This document shows, in pieces, positions 25,176 through 33,681 of a stretch of DNA of 64,000 nucleotides. The position numbers and the translations under genes were made by a program. Within the stretch, counting starts at the first letter, position 1. Each line of letters starts with the position of its first letter. The DNA is taken from assembly GCA_963762525.1 (NCBI GenBank), contig CAVXKT010000005.1, positions 62,001 to 126,000 on the forward strand, given 5' to 3'. The notes beneath the pieces are model-generated. The model did no database searches. It was given only the letters and a program-made list of their open reading frames with translations, and had not been told where the DNA came from. The stretch comes from DATFDN01 sp963762525 (GTDB taxonomy: Bacteria; Pseudomonadota; Alphaproteobacteria; Acetobacterales; Acetobacteraceae).

Positions 25176-27884
25176 TTAGACGATGAAGCGGCACTGCTCC
25201 TGCGGCGTGCGCATGTCCATGTTGCGCCCTCGATTGAGATGGTCGTCGATCTCGGCGGCGGCGCCAATCATGCGCCCATACAGGAAAACGTTGAAAGCGG
25301 CGGTCTCCAGGTCCTTCTCGCTGAGCAGGCCCGCCCGGTAGTCCTTCCAGAGCAGCGCGAGCAGCAGGGCGGCGATGACCGCATCGACATTGACGCAGAA
25401 GACGTAGGGCGACGCGCCGCTGTCGTAGAGTGCCTGAACGAGCTCAAGATAGAAGGCGTGGAAGATGTTGTAATCGCCGCGCTTGGCCATGAATTCGGCG
25501 ATGAAGCGCTCGCGCGGATCGTAGTTGACGGGTTTGCCCTTGAACACCGGATGATGCACGCCCGGAAGCGCGCGCAGCTCGGCGCCCGCTTCCCGCGAGC
25601 GCGCCTTGTCGTCCCGGTAGGTGGCCGCGAATTGCTTCGCCATCGCTGACAGATCGATGCCGTGCGCGGGGTCCGTGGGGTCGGCCAGTTCGAGGCCGCG
25701 GAAGCGTTCCAGCAGAAACGCCATGCCTTCAAAGCCGTTGCCGCCGTGGCTGTACCCGCTGTGGCTGAGGAACCCGACCATGGCCTTGTTGATCTGCACG
25801 CGGCCGGGGGTCTGCGGTCCGTCGGCGGAGACGGCGCCCTTGGCGCCGAGCAAGGTGATCGAGCCCGGGCCATTGGAAATCAACAGACCGATCAGGATCT
25901 GCAGTGGACGTGCCTCGACGTCGCTGGGCTTCTTGCCGATCAGGGCGACATGGACGAAGTCGGCCATGGTCCAGCGGCTGAAGCGCTCCTCGCGGGAGAC
26001 GCCGCACAGGCTACCATGCTGATGATGGCGGCCGGGGATGGAAGCACCGATCATGACGCCATAGAGGCGCAAGTACCACGGCAGGGTCTCCGCGGTCAGG
26101 CGCGAGATGCGCTTGCGCATCAAGGGGCCCCAGGCAATCGTGGTGGCGATGGCGGCCAGGATGGCGTCGCGCGAGACGCGCTGGTCGAGCCCGGCCAGGA
26201 ACTTCAGGAACACCGAACGCCCGCCGCGGGCGCGCACGGCGGTGAGCATGGCGTCGGCCCGCGGGTCTTCGGCGTCGGCTTCGGTCGCCAGAAACACCCG
26301 CGCGCGTTCGTCGATGGGAATCTTCGCGCTGTCGAAACTCTCGTCATGGGCATTGACCAGCCCCGAATGCGCGAACAGGTCGATCAGCGTCTTGCTGCAG
26401 GCGAGCGCCCTTTCGACACGCCTTGGCCCTATAATGGCGGCGGCGGCGGCCATTACGGTGTTGGGCGAATTGCCGGCCTCGCGGGCTGCATCCGCGGCAG
26501 CCAGGGCGGGGTCGCCGACGAGATTGATCTCGGCAGCGACTGCAATGTCGAGCATCGCACGGTCGTTCGGGCCGGCAATCTCGTGCACCAGCGGCAGGGC
26601 GAAATTCGCCTCCAGCGGCGCGAGTGCCAGATCGAGGACGGGATGTCCGTGCACGCTGGTAACTTGGGTGGCGGGGTCCATCTCCGAGGCACTGGACGCA
26701 TCCTTCATGTTCTGCCGGGGGATGACCGCGCCGACCTGTCGGGCGAGCGTTGCGATCTGCTCGTTGTAGGGCTCCAGCGCTTCCACGATGGGCAGCGCGA
26801 TATGCGCCGGAAGCGGCAGGCCCTGGTCGTTGGCGATCCAGGGTTTCAAAGCGAGAGTGCCGCGCGGCGCGAAATCCAGCGCGATCCCGTTCTCCCGCAT
26901 CACCGCGGTGAGGGCGGCGGGGATATGGGCGATATTGGTGACAACCGCGCCCTTGGCGGAGAACACCGGGTGATCCGGCGTGAAGATACCGTCCACGCCG
27001 AAGGATTCCATGAACCAGCGCTCTTTGTCCTCGGCCTTGTCGCCCGAGCCGGCCATGGCGCCGGCATGGCCCACGGCGCGGGTAAGACGGGACTTCCAGC
27101 GCCCCACGACACAGGCGACCAGCGGCTTGCGAACGTCGAGGTTGCGTTCGTAATAGCCGCCGGGTTCGCAATAGAGAACAGCCGCCTTCGACCGGGCGTC
27201 GTTGTTCAGCCCATAGACGAAGTCGGCTGCGGCGTAATGAATATAGATGTCCTTGCCGGACGAGACGAGCGTTGTCGTGCCCCACCCTTCGGTGGCGAGG
27301 TACTGGGCGATGGTCGTGGTGAAGCCGCCTGAATTCGAGCAGATGGCGATCGAGCCCTTTATCAGCGCCTCTTCGGGATGGTCGCCGCCGAGCGCGCCGC
27401 CGATCCGCACGCGGTTCCACGAATTGGCGGCGCCCAGGCAGTTGGCTCCGAGAATATCGATGCCATAGGCTTGGCCGATGGCGCGGATCTCGCGCGCATC
27501 GTGAACCGCGATCTTTTCCGTGACGATCACGATCTTCTTGAGATCGAGATTGACGCGGGCGAGTTCGGCCACACCGTCGCGCACGCCGGAGGGCGGCAGG
27601 TAGACAACGCCGGTATCGAAGCTGTGGCCGTCGTCGATGCCTTCGCGGACACTGTTATAGACGGGGATTTCACCGGCCGGCGTGCCGAGCACCTGGCCGC
27701 GACGGCCCGGCGAGGTGCCGAACACCACGTTGCCGCCGGAGAAAGCGTGACTGACGGGCGTGACCTGGCGGGATTCGCCGCCGAGGATGTTGAGCACGGC
27801 CACGCGCTCCGCTCGGGTGGCGAGCTCGGCGAGCGAGCGGATGCCGAGATAGTACGGGAATCCTTCGATACCCTTCTTGAACAT
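25176..27884 (-). CDS. ATP-citrate-lyase-like protein: CoA-binding/CoA-ligase alpha module plus citrate-synthase-like module
   Basis: A 902-residue protein. Residues ~10-330 match the succinyl-CoA-synthetase alpha fold, with the phospho-histidine loop 'VGHAGAMAGSG' (His273). Residues ~440-902 resemble the citrate-synthase module of ATP-citrate lyase, with 'NVDAVIAALLLALL' (Asp834), 'LPGVHHPVF' (His778), 'SGYSHGGNG' (His713) and the lyase-like tail 'NVFLYGRMIGAAAEIDDHLNRGR'. The usual A-D-H-G segment of ACL (catalytic His900 in human ACLY) is 'ISNGPGS' here, so that histidine is Asn671. The family's alpha-plus-lyase part is usually ~600 residues, so this one is ~300 longer, mainly between the modules. 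The ATP-grasp partner lies 30 bases upstream. Likely reaction: ATP- and CoA-dependent cleavage of citrate or a related acid; substrate unproven. Confidence 0.8.
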   Translation of the reverse strand: MFKKGIEGFPYYLGIRSLAELATRAERVAVLNILGGESRQVTPVSHAFSGGNVVFGTSPGRRGQVLGTPAGEIPVYNSVREGIDDGHSFDTGVVYLPPSGVRDGVAELARVNLDLKKIVIVTEKIAVHDAREIRAIGQAYGIDILGANCLGAANSWNRVRIGGALGGDHPEEALIKGSIAICSNSGGFTTTIAQYLATEGWGTTTLVSSGKDIYIHYAAADFVYGLNNDARSKAAVLYCEPGGYYERNLDVRKPLVACVVGRWKSRLTRAVGHAGAMAGSGDKAEDKERWFMESFGVDGIFTPDHPVFSAKGAVVTNIAHIPAALTAVMRENGIALDFAPRGTLALKPWIANDQGLPLPAHIALPIVEALEPYNEQIATLARQVGAVIPRQNMKDASSASEMDPATQVTSVHGHPVLDLALAPLEANFALPLVHEIAGPNDRAMLDIAVAAEINLVGDPALAAADAAREAGNSPNTVMAAAAAIIGPRRVERALACSKTLIDLFAHSGLVNAHDESFDSAKIPIDERARVFLATEADAEDPRADAMLTAVRARGGRSVFLKFLAGLDQRVSRDAILAAIATTIAWGPLMRKRISRLTAETLPWYLRLYGVMIGASIPGRHHQHGSLCGVSREERFSRWTMADFVHVALIGKKPSDVEARPLQILIGLLISNGPGSITLLGAKGAVSADGPQTPGRVQINKAMVGFLSHSGYSHGGNGFEGMAFLLERFRGLELADPTDPAHGIDLSAMAKQFAATYRDDKARSREAGAELRALPGVHHPVFKGKPVNYDPRERFIAEFMAKRGDYNIFHAFYLELVQALYDSGASPYVFCVNVDAVIAALLLALLWKDYRAGLLSEKDLETAAFNVFLYGRMIGAAAEIDDHLNRGRNMDMRTPQEQCRFIV

Positions 27885-27914
27885 GTGCCCCTCCCGCGGC
27901 GCCTCGCGATTGTC

Positions 27915-29196
27915 TCAGGCGACTTGCTTGATGCCGAGCCTGGCGGCGATCGCGGCGCGCCCCCCGGCACGCATCCACTCGTCAACCTGTTTGGCATAAT
28001 TGACGACTTCGGAGATCGCGCTGTCAAAGCCAAAGAAGCGGTACGGCAGGCCGAGATTGTCGCAGGCGTCGGCGAGCGCGCCCATGCCCCGCACTAGATT
28101 GGGGCCGCCGCGGCCGACGACGACGAACAGCGGCGTCGGGCCGTGGCTGCCGAAATACTCGCGCAGGGCATCACCCGTCGCGCGAAAGGTTTCGAAAATG
28201 TCGGTATTGTTGGACTTTCCCCCGATGATGAACAGCACGTTGGCCTGCGCGAGCCAGTGCTTGAAGCAGATGCGTGCCACTTCCTTCATCTTCTCGTAGG
28301 GCGGGTTGCCGCCGAAATCCGAGGAAATGATAGCCGCCTCGCCGAGCACTTCGGTTACCAGGGAGTTTGCGCCGCCGCCGAAGGTGGGGGCGAGGATGGT
28401 GCCGTTCACGTTGATGACGAACACGTCGGACTGGCCCTGATGCGTGCGGAGCTGATTTACCTCCAGCTCGAACTCGGACGTGTCGGCGGTAAACAGGCTG
28501 TCGGGCAGGTCGAGACGCTGCCAGCGCGGATCGTCGCGATCGAAGCCGCCCTTGAAATCGCAAGCGACAGGCATTAGCCGGCCGTTGCGGCCCCGTCGAC
28601 ATGCGAATCGGGTTCAGCTCCAGCGTGGTCATGCCGTAATGGTGCACGAGCTCCCACAGTTTCGGCAGATGCTGCACCAAGGGCGAGATGATCTCCTTCG
28701 GTGCGCCGATGTCGAACAGCGCGTTGGCGACGACGAAAGCCTTGAGGCCGGTCAGGGCTTCGAAAGGCACGTTGGCGACCTGCTGCTTGTCGAGTTCCTC
28801 AATGTCGACGCCGCCCATGTGCGTCAGCGTCATGGTCGGCGCCCGGTACGCCGTCGAGTCCGAGATCGAGAAGTAGACCTCACGCCTGGCCGGCACGCCG
28901 GCCTCGAAGGTGACGCCGTCGGCCTTGGACGTGGCATTGCCGTGGCGATGCTCGACGAAGAACAGCCGCTCTCGTTCGGCCAGCGCGGTGCGAAGATCAG
29001 TGGCCTTGCCGATCAGACCGGCCTTACCTTTCTTGCCGACGCCGCCCTTGAAGACCGGCTTGATGAAGATTGTCTTGTGGCGGTTGATCAGGTCCTGGAT
29101 CTCGGCCTCGGTGGCGGCCGGACCGAGCACTTCGGTGACCGGGAAATCGACATGACGGAGCAGCGGCGCGCCGTGGAGAAGACCTGTGAGCTGCAT
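27915..29196 (-). CDS. ATP-citrate-lyase-like ATP-grasp (beta-type) subunit, interrupted by a one-base frameshift
   Basis: The nucleotide-binding partner of the preceding protein, related to SCS-beta/ACL ATP-grasp subunits. The N-terminal part has 'KTIFIKPVFKGGVGKKGKAG' (grasp lysines), 'REVYFSISDSTAYRAPTMTL', 'ALTGLKAFVVANAL' and 'TTLELNPIRMS'. After one base too many at ~28590, the C-terminal part continues as 'MPVACDFKGGFDRDD', 'NGTILAPTFGGGANSLVTEVLGEA' and 'GGNPPYEKMKE', with an SCS-beta-like power helix and CoA-ligase fold. Both parts are otherwise undamaged, so the break is probably a sequencing indel. The gene runs directly into the 902-residue subunit gene (30-base gap), as expected for a two-subunit enzyme. 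Confidence 0.8.
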
Positions 29197-29370
29197 GGCG
29201 GCAGATTCCTTTTAGGATCCCGCGTCGCCGCCGTCGAGCCGACGGCGGTGGTCCCGCCCGTAACGAGGCTGCTCGTCCCCGGGCCGGTCAGGCAGAAGCG
29301 AAGCGCAAATCGGCCCGCGTGGCAAGAAAGCCCGCAGCATCCTCGGCCCACGGCGCGGCACCGTTGACAC

Positions 29371-30720
29371 CTATTCGAGCACCTCGAGGGATTTGCCGGT
29401 CGTGGCGGGACCGAACAGGCCGACGATCAGGGTGACGGCGATCCAGCAGCCGGCGATATAGACGAACACGCTGACGTATCCGGCAGCCGAGAAGATGACG
29501 CTGACGAGGAAGGGGCCGAGCACGTTGGCGAGTCGGCCGACTCCGTAGGCGAGGCCCATGCCGGAGGAGCGGATGGCGGTCGGATAGAGTTCCGGCGTAT
29601 AGGTGTAGAGCCCCACCGCCATGCCTTGAAGCGTGATTACCACGAGCGCGCCGAAGAGGACGATGAACACCGGCACGTTGGAGAGCCCATAAGCGAGGCC
29701 GAAGCCGGCGATCAGAATGCCATCGACCGTAATGAACCATTTGCGTTCGAACCGCTCGACGAGATCGGAGGCTATCAGCGAGCCGAGCGGGTTGCAGATG
29801 GTGATGATACTGGTGAAGGTGAGCGACTGGACGATCGAGAAGCCGTGCTGGACCAGCAGCGTGGGGACCCAGGCAACGAAGCCGTAGAAGCCGAGGGTCT
29901 GGAAGATCCAGACCAGCAGCAGGATGACGGTGCGACCGCGTTGACGGCCGGCGAACAGCAACGAGAAGGCTCCCGATCCGGCAGCAGGTTCGGCCGGGGA
30001 CGGGCCTGGCGGCGCAAGCGGGCCGTGCTCGGCGATGGCAGCCAACTCGATCTGCTCGAGGATTGCGTTGGCGCGGGCGGTCTCGTTCCTGCCCACGTAC
30101 CAGCGAGGCGATTCCTTCATGCGCACGGCAAGCGCGAGCGCCAAAATACCGAGCCCACCCCAGATGAAGACGAGTCGCCAGCCCCAGGGCGCCAGCGGCA
30201 CAACGAGCCGCGCAACCCAGGCGGTGGCGGGGATGCCGATCAGGCCGATAGTGACGATGAACCCCATGTATCGGCCGCGCACACCGGCGGGGAAGAACTC
30301 GCTGACATAGGTGTTGGCGATGACCGTCATGCCGGAAAGGCCGACGCCGGTGAGGAAGCGGAAGACGGCCAGCGAGGCGACGTCCCAGGACAGCGCGTTG
30401 AGCAGCGAAAAAATGGCATAGACGATGATGGCGATGATGAAGCCGCGCTTGCGGCCGAAGGCGTCGGCCAAGCGGCCGCCGAAAACCGCGCCCAGGAACA
30501 TGCCTCCGAAGCTCGCCGAGGTGATGAGGGCGACGGCGCTGACCGGGATGTGCCATGCCTTCATCACGCCGGGGGCGGCGAAGCCGAAGGTGTTGAGGTC
30601 GCCGAGCTCGAAGAAATAGGCGAAGGCCAGCGCGGCGACGGCGATGCGGTGGAGCGAGGTGATCGGCAGGCGGTCGAGGCGGGCGCTGATGCTGGCAGTC
30701 GTGGCGGGCGTGATGCTCAT
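29371..30720 (-). CDS. MFS transporter, sugar/aromatic-acid porter type
   Basis: A 449-residue major facilitator with 12 predicted membrane segments. It carries motif A-like 'GGRLADAFGRKRGFI', 'YVSEFFPAGVRGRYMGF' in the first half and 'YTPELYPTAIRSSGMGLAYGVGRLANVLGPF' in the second, signatures of the sugar-porter/SV2/AAHS-related groups. The central loop holds a Pro-rich insertion. The ATG at 30720 (MSITPATTASIS) is preferred over an upstream in-frame start. It sits between the PrpF-Bug fusion and the ATP-citrate-lyase-like genes, so a di- or tricarboxylate or aromatic acid is the most likely cargo; this is inference from neighbours. Confidence 0.85.
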   Translation of the reverse strand: MSITPATTASISARLDRLPITSLHRIAVAALAFAYFFELGDLNTFGFAAPGVMKAWHIPVSAVALITSASFGGMFLGAVFGGRLADAFGRKRGFIIAIIVYAIFSLLNALSWDVASLAVFRFLTGVGLSGMTVIANTYVSEFFPAGVRGRYMGFIVTIGLIGIPATAWVARLVVPLAPWGWRLVFIWGGLGILALALAVRMKESPRWYVGRNETARANAILEQIELAAIAEHGPLAPPGPSPAEPAAGSGAFSLLFAGRQRGRTVILLLVWIFQTLGFYGFVAWVPTLLVQHGFSIVQSLTFTSIITICNPLGSLIASDLVERFERKWFITVDGILIAGFGLAYGLSNVPVFIVLFGALVVITLQGMAVGLYTYTPELYPTAIRSSGMGLAYGVGRLANVLGPFLVSVIFSAAGYVSVFVYIAGCWIAVTLIVGLFGPATTGKSLEVLE

Positions 30721-30969
30721 CGAGGGTGCTCGGCGCGGGGGTGACGCCCAGTGGCGGCGCGTGTGCATGCCGCAAGCAGCGACAGCCATCGGTGGGCGGT
30801 CAGCATCATCCTGGGCGTTCCCGTGGCGCTGCCGTTGCGTTCGAGGGACCGTAGGCCCGGAGGACATGCGAGTGCAAGCCTGAGAGGATTTCGTGGCTCG
30901 CGCGCAACGAGGTCACGCCAGCATCATTGGCCAGCATCATTGGCGGCGACTTGCCTGATGACGATGCGC
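30721..30969. other. Intergenic region with a short direct repeat
   Basis: No gene recognised. Around 30918-30943 a 13-base unit (gccagcatcattg) is repeated twice in tandem. The region separates the MFS gene from the stop of the PrpF-Bug gene on the same strand. Confidence 0.45.
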
Positions 30970-32976
30970 TCAGTCCACGTGCAGCATCGCCTCTTCAACG
31001 ACGCCCTGCCACTTCATCAGTTCCGCGCTGACCAGCGTCCGCAAATCCTCGGGTGTGCCGGTATGGACTTTCGCACCGTGCTCCTCGATACGCCGGGCGT
31101 TCTGCGGGTCGGCCAGCAGTTCGTTCAGTGCCTGGTTCAGCGTCCGGACAAGCGGCTCGGATGCGCCGGCCGGTGCGAACAGCGCGTACCACTGCGTCAG
31201 GTCGATACCGCCGACGCCGCATTCGGCCAGAGTCGGAATGTCGGGCAGGCCGGGCGAGCGGCGCGGCCCGACCACCGCGAGCGCGCGCAGACGTCCCGCG
31301 CGCAGGTGCGGCCAGGCGGTGAACATGCTCGGGAACATGAACTGGGTCTGACCGATGATGGTGTCTGCAATCGCCGGCGCCGCCCCGGGATACGGTACAC
31401 CGAACATCGACGTGGCGGTGGCGCGCATGAAAAGATCGGCGGCGAACTGCGGCGCCGTGCCGGCGCCGGCTGATGCGTAGCGGTAGCGGTCGGGTTGCGC
31501 GCGCAACTGCCGCACCAGCTCGGCTACGTCGCTGACCGGTGCATTGATGTTGGCAACGAGCAGGGTGGCCGAGGTCGCAACCAGGCCGATCGGCTCGAAG
31601 TCGAACACCGGGTCGTAGCGCAGCCTCCGCAGCGCCGGGTTCATCGCATGCGTTCCGATGTAGCCCAGCATCAACGTGCTGCCATCAGGCACCGCGTGAG
31701 CCACGAATTCGCCCGCGATCGAGCCGTTGGCGCCGGGTCGGTTGTCGACGATGACCGGCAGCCCCAGCCGCGGCGCGAGCTCGGCCGCGATGACGCGCGC
31801 CATTGCGTCGTTGCCGCCGCCGGCCGTCGTCGGCACGACGATGGTAATTGGCTTGAGCGGTGCCTCGCGTGCCGCGCTCCGCTGCGTGCTGCTCGAGAAC
31901 ACATAGGCGGGCAGATGCAGCTCGCCCTGCATGATCTTGCGCGCCGTGCGCACCAGCGCCGCCTGCTCTATCCGGGCGTCTTCACCCTGCCCCTGCACCT
32001 CGACATCAACCTCGATACTGCCTTGCGGGTGCAGCACGGCGATCCGGCAGCGACCGACGATCGGCTGCGGGCGGCTAGCGACGGTGCCCGGCAAGGCGAA
32101 GGCCGTAGCCACGCCGATCGCACCGGTCACCGCATGCGAGACATGGCACCGGCGCGGCGTGAAATAACGAGAGGTCAGGCTACGGGCGCTGTCGCCCGCG
32201 CTCACCAGCACCGGCTTGGGGATCACGCTCTGGCGGACATCGCCGAGGCCCATAATCTCGCCTGCCTCGCGGCGCATCGCCTCCAGCCGCTCGAGCAGTG
32301 ATGCCTTGGCATCGAGTTCGACCGGCGTTTCGCTGCCCGCCACGCCGAAGTCGCGGGCACGCACGATCATCAGTGGCATCGCGGCGTCGATGCAACTCGC
32401 CTCGATGCCGCCGATACAGTCGATGCGGTTGCCGGTCGGGAACAGCGATCCGGTAACCGCGCCCCAGGCGTCAAGAAAGTTCAGCCGTATGGGTGCCGCG
32501 CTCCCGGCCACACCGTCGATCCGCGTGTCGCCGTCATAGGTCACATGCCCGCCCGGAGTCTGCACCGTGACGTCGATCTGCGAGCGGGTGTTGACGTTGA
32601 ACACGCGCACGGTGGTGGTGCCGTGCTTGGCCTCGACCAGGCCCTGCTCGATCGCGAAGGGCGCGACGCCCGACAGCATGTTGCCGCAGTTCGGGCGGGT
32701 GTCCACCGAGCGCTGCCCGACGCCGACCTGCGCGAACAGGTAGTCGACGTCGCAGCCGGGCTCGTTCGACCGCGATACGATCGCGACCTTGCTGGTCAGC
32801 GTGCTGCCGCCGCCGACACCGTCGAGTTGCAGCAGGTCCGAGGCTCCAATCGCACCGATCAGCGCCTCATTACGCTGCACCTCGTCCTGTGGTAACCACT
32901 CGCGCAGGAAAAACGGTCCGCGCGACGTTCCGGCCCGCATCAGGACGCAAGAGATCGACCGGTTCATGCCCGCCAT
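30970..32976 (-). CDS. PrpF-family isomerase fused to a Bug/TctC-type solute-binding domain
   Basis: A ~668-residue single open frame joining two unrelated families. Residues 1-~360 are a PrpF protein (2-methylaconitate cis-trans isomerase / 4-oxalomesaconate tautomerase family): 'ISCVLMRAGTSRGPFFL', 'GVGGGSTLTSKVAIV', 'DTRPNCGNMLSGVAPFA', and the usual end 'ALVRTARKIMQGELHLPAY'. A ~15-residue linker (SSSTQRSAAREAPLK) leads to residues ~372-668, a Bug (tripartite tricarboxylate transporter receptor) domain: 'PITIVVPTTAGGGNDAMARVIA', 'DNRPGANGSIAGEFVA', 'ANINAPVSDVAELV', 'ALAVVGPRRSPGLPDIPTLAECG'. The Bug part lacks a signal peptide. The start is uncertain within a few codons. A genuine fusion or a deletion joining two neighbours are both possible. 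Confidence 0.82.
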   Translation of the reverse strand: MAGMNRSISCVLMRAGTSRGPFFLREWLPQDEVQRNEALIGAIGASDLLQLDGVGGGSTLTSKVAIVSRSNEPGCDVDYLFAQVGVGQRSVDTRPNCGNMLSGVAPFAIEQGLVEAKHGTTTVRVFNVNTRSQIDVTVQTPGGHVTYDGDTRIDGVAGSAAPIRLNFLDAWGAVTGSLFPTGNRIDCIGGIEASCIDAAMPLMIVRARDFGVAGSETPVELDAKASLLERLEAMRREAGEIMGLGDVRQSVIPKPVLVSAGDSARSLTSRYFTPRRCHVSHAVTGAIGVATAFALPGTVASRPQPIVGRCRIAVLHPQGSIEVDVEVQGQGEDARIEQAALVRTARKIMQGELHLPAYVFSSSTQRSAAREAPLKPITIVVPTTAGGGNDAMARVIAAELAPRLGLPVIVDNRPGANGSIAGEFVAHAVPDGSTLMLGYIGTHAMNPALRRLRYDPVFDFEPIGLVATSATLLVANINAPVSDVAELVRQLRAQPDRYRYASAGAGTAPQFAADLFMRATATSMFGVPYPGAAPAIADTIIGQTQFMFPSMFTAWPHLRAGRLRALAVVGPRRSPGLPDIPTLAECGVGGIDLTQWYALFAPAGASEPLVRTLNQALNELLADPQNARRIEEHGAKVHTGTPEDLRTLVSAELMKWQGVVEEAMLHVD

Positions 32977-33032
32977 TATGATCAGCCCCCACATTGCTGT
33001 AAATCGGTCGCCTCCACGTCGTCATCAGCAAG

Positions 33033-33077
33033 CTCGGGTTCCGGGGGTCGTGGGTTCGAATCCCGCCGCTCCGACCA
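33033..33077 (+). tRNA. 3' half of tRNA-Pro(CGG), truncated; probable attachment-site remnant
   Basis: The sequence reads as positions 32-76 of a tRNA: anticodon loop CTCGGGT (anticodon CGG), 3' anticodon strand TCCGG, variable GGGTC, T-arm GTGGG-TTCGAAT-CCCGC, acceptor strand CGCTCCG, discriminator A and encoded CCA. The 5' half is absent: the bases upstream (cgtcgtcatcagcaag) cannot pair with the anticodon or acceptor strands. A break exactly at the anticodon loop is typical of the duplicated 3' end left by tyrosine-integrase insertion into a tRNA gene. Confidence 0.75.
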
Positions 33078-33104
33078 GTGCCGCCCCGGATGCACGCCCC
33101 GCCC

Positions 33105-33222
33105 CGCCCCGATTTCCGGCGGATCGCGCGGGTCGGCCGAGCGGAGCATCACCGTGCCCGCGGTATTGCGCCCATGCGCCTTCAGAATCGCCCAGGTGAA
33201 GAAATCCTTATCGCGGATCGCC
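33105..33222 (-). pseudogene. Short remnant of a GMC-family oxidoreductase
   Basis: About 30 codons encode 'FFTWAILKAHGRNTAGTVML' directly followed by RSADPRDPPEI. This is the conserved segment near the C-terminal substrate domain of choline-dehydrogenase-like GMC oxidoreductases (usually 'NTAGTVRLRSADPRDxPxI'). Nothing else of the gene remains. It is squeezed between the tRNA-Pro half and the IS481 remnant. Confidence 0.65.
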
Positions 33223-33597
33223 CGTGATTTCCGGCTTCGCCGCCAGCGCCGCCAGCGTGCCGAGCCCCCGGCGGCGCAGGATGGCGCCGACCGTCGAACG
33301 CGGCAGTTTGAGTTCACGCGCGATCTGCGGGCCGGTCTTGCACTCGCGCCGCAGCCGCTCGATCGCAGTCACCATGTCGGCGTCCGTGCGGTGCGGGCAT
33401 CGGGCGGGCGCCGAGCTCCTGTCCTGGAGGGCAAGCTCGCCGCCCGCCCGATGCCGCGCCAGCCAACGAAACGCGGTTCGTTCAGAGATACCGGCGGCGG
33501 CCGCCGCGTCTCCGACCCGCCAGCCTTCGCCTCGCACGCGCTCCACCAGCAGGGCTCGACCTTGCGGCGTCAAGCGCGCATTCTTGTGGATGTTCAT
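33208..33597 (-). pseudogene. IS481-family transposase remnant (N-terminal part)
   Basis: The frame from MNIHKNARLTPQGRALLVER contains a helix-turn-helix ('VGDAAAAAGISERTAFRWLARHRAG'), 'DRSSAPARCPHRTDADMVTAIERLRRE' and 'TGPQIARELKLPRSTVGAILRRRGLG', the N-terminal DNA-binding half of IS481 transposases. The catalytic DDE half (~190 residues) is missing: the frame runs out at 33208, where it meets the GMC remnant. Inverted-repeat ends were not found. Confidence 0.85.
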
Positions 33598-33681
33598 CCG
33601 GGGCTCCTCGGACTGCTGGTTGGTTCGCAACCCCAGCTTGTTCCGTTCGCCCCGGGTGAACAACCCTCATAGCTTCCACAT

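Noticed and set aside
33033..33077. A complete tRNA-Pro gene
   Set aside because: The upstream bases cannot form the acceptor, D-arm or 5' anticodon strand, so only the 3' half is present.
32982..33317. A minus-strand frame with RRDSNPRPPEPE
   Set aside because: It is a chance frame crossing the tRNA-Pro half, the GMC scrap and the IS481 scrap; only the short GMC-like part is meaningful.
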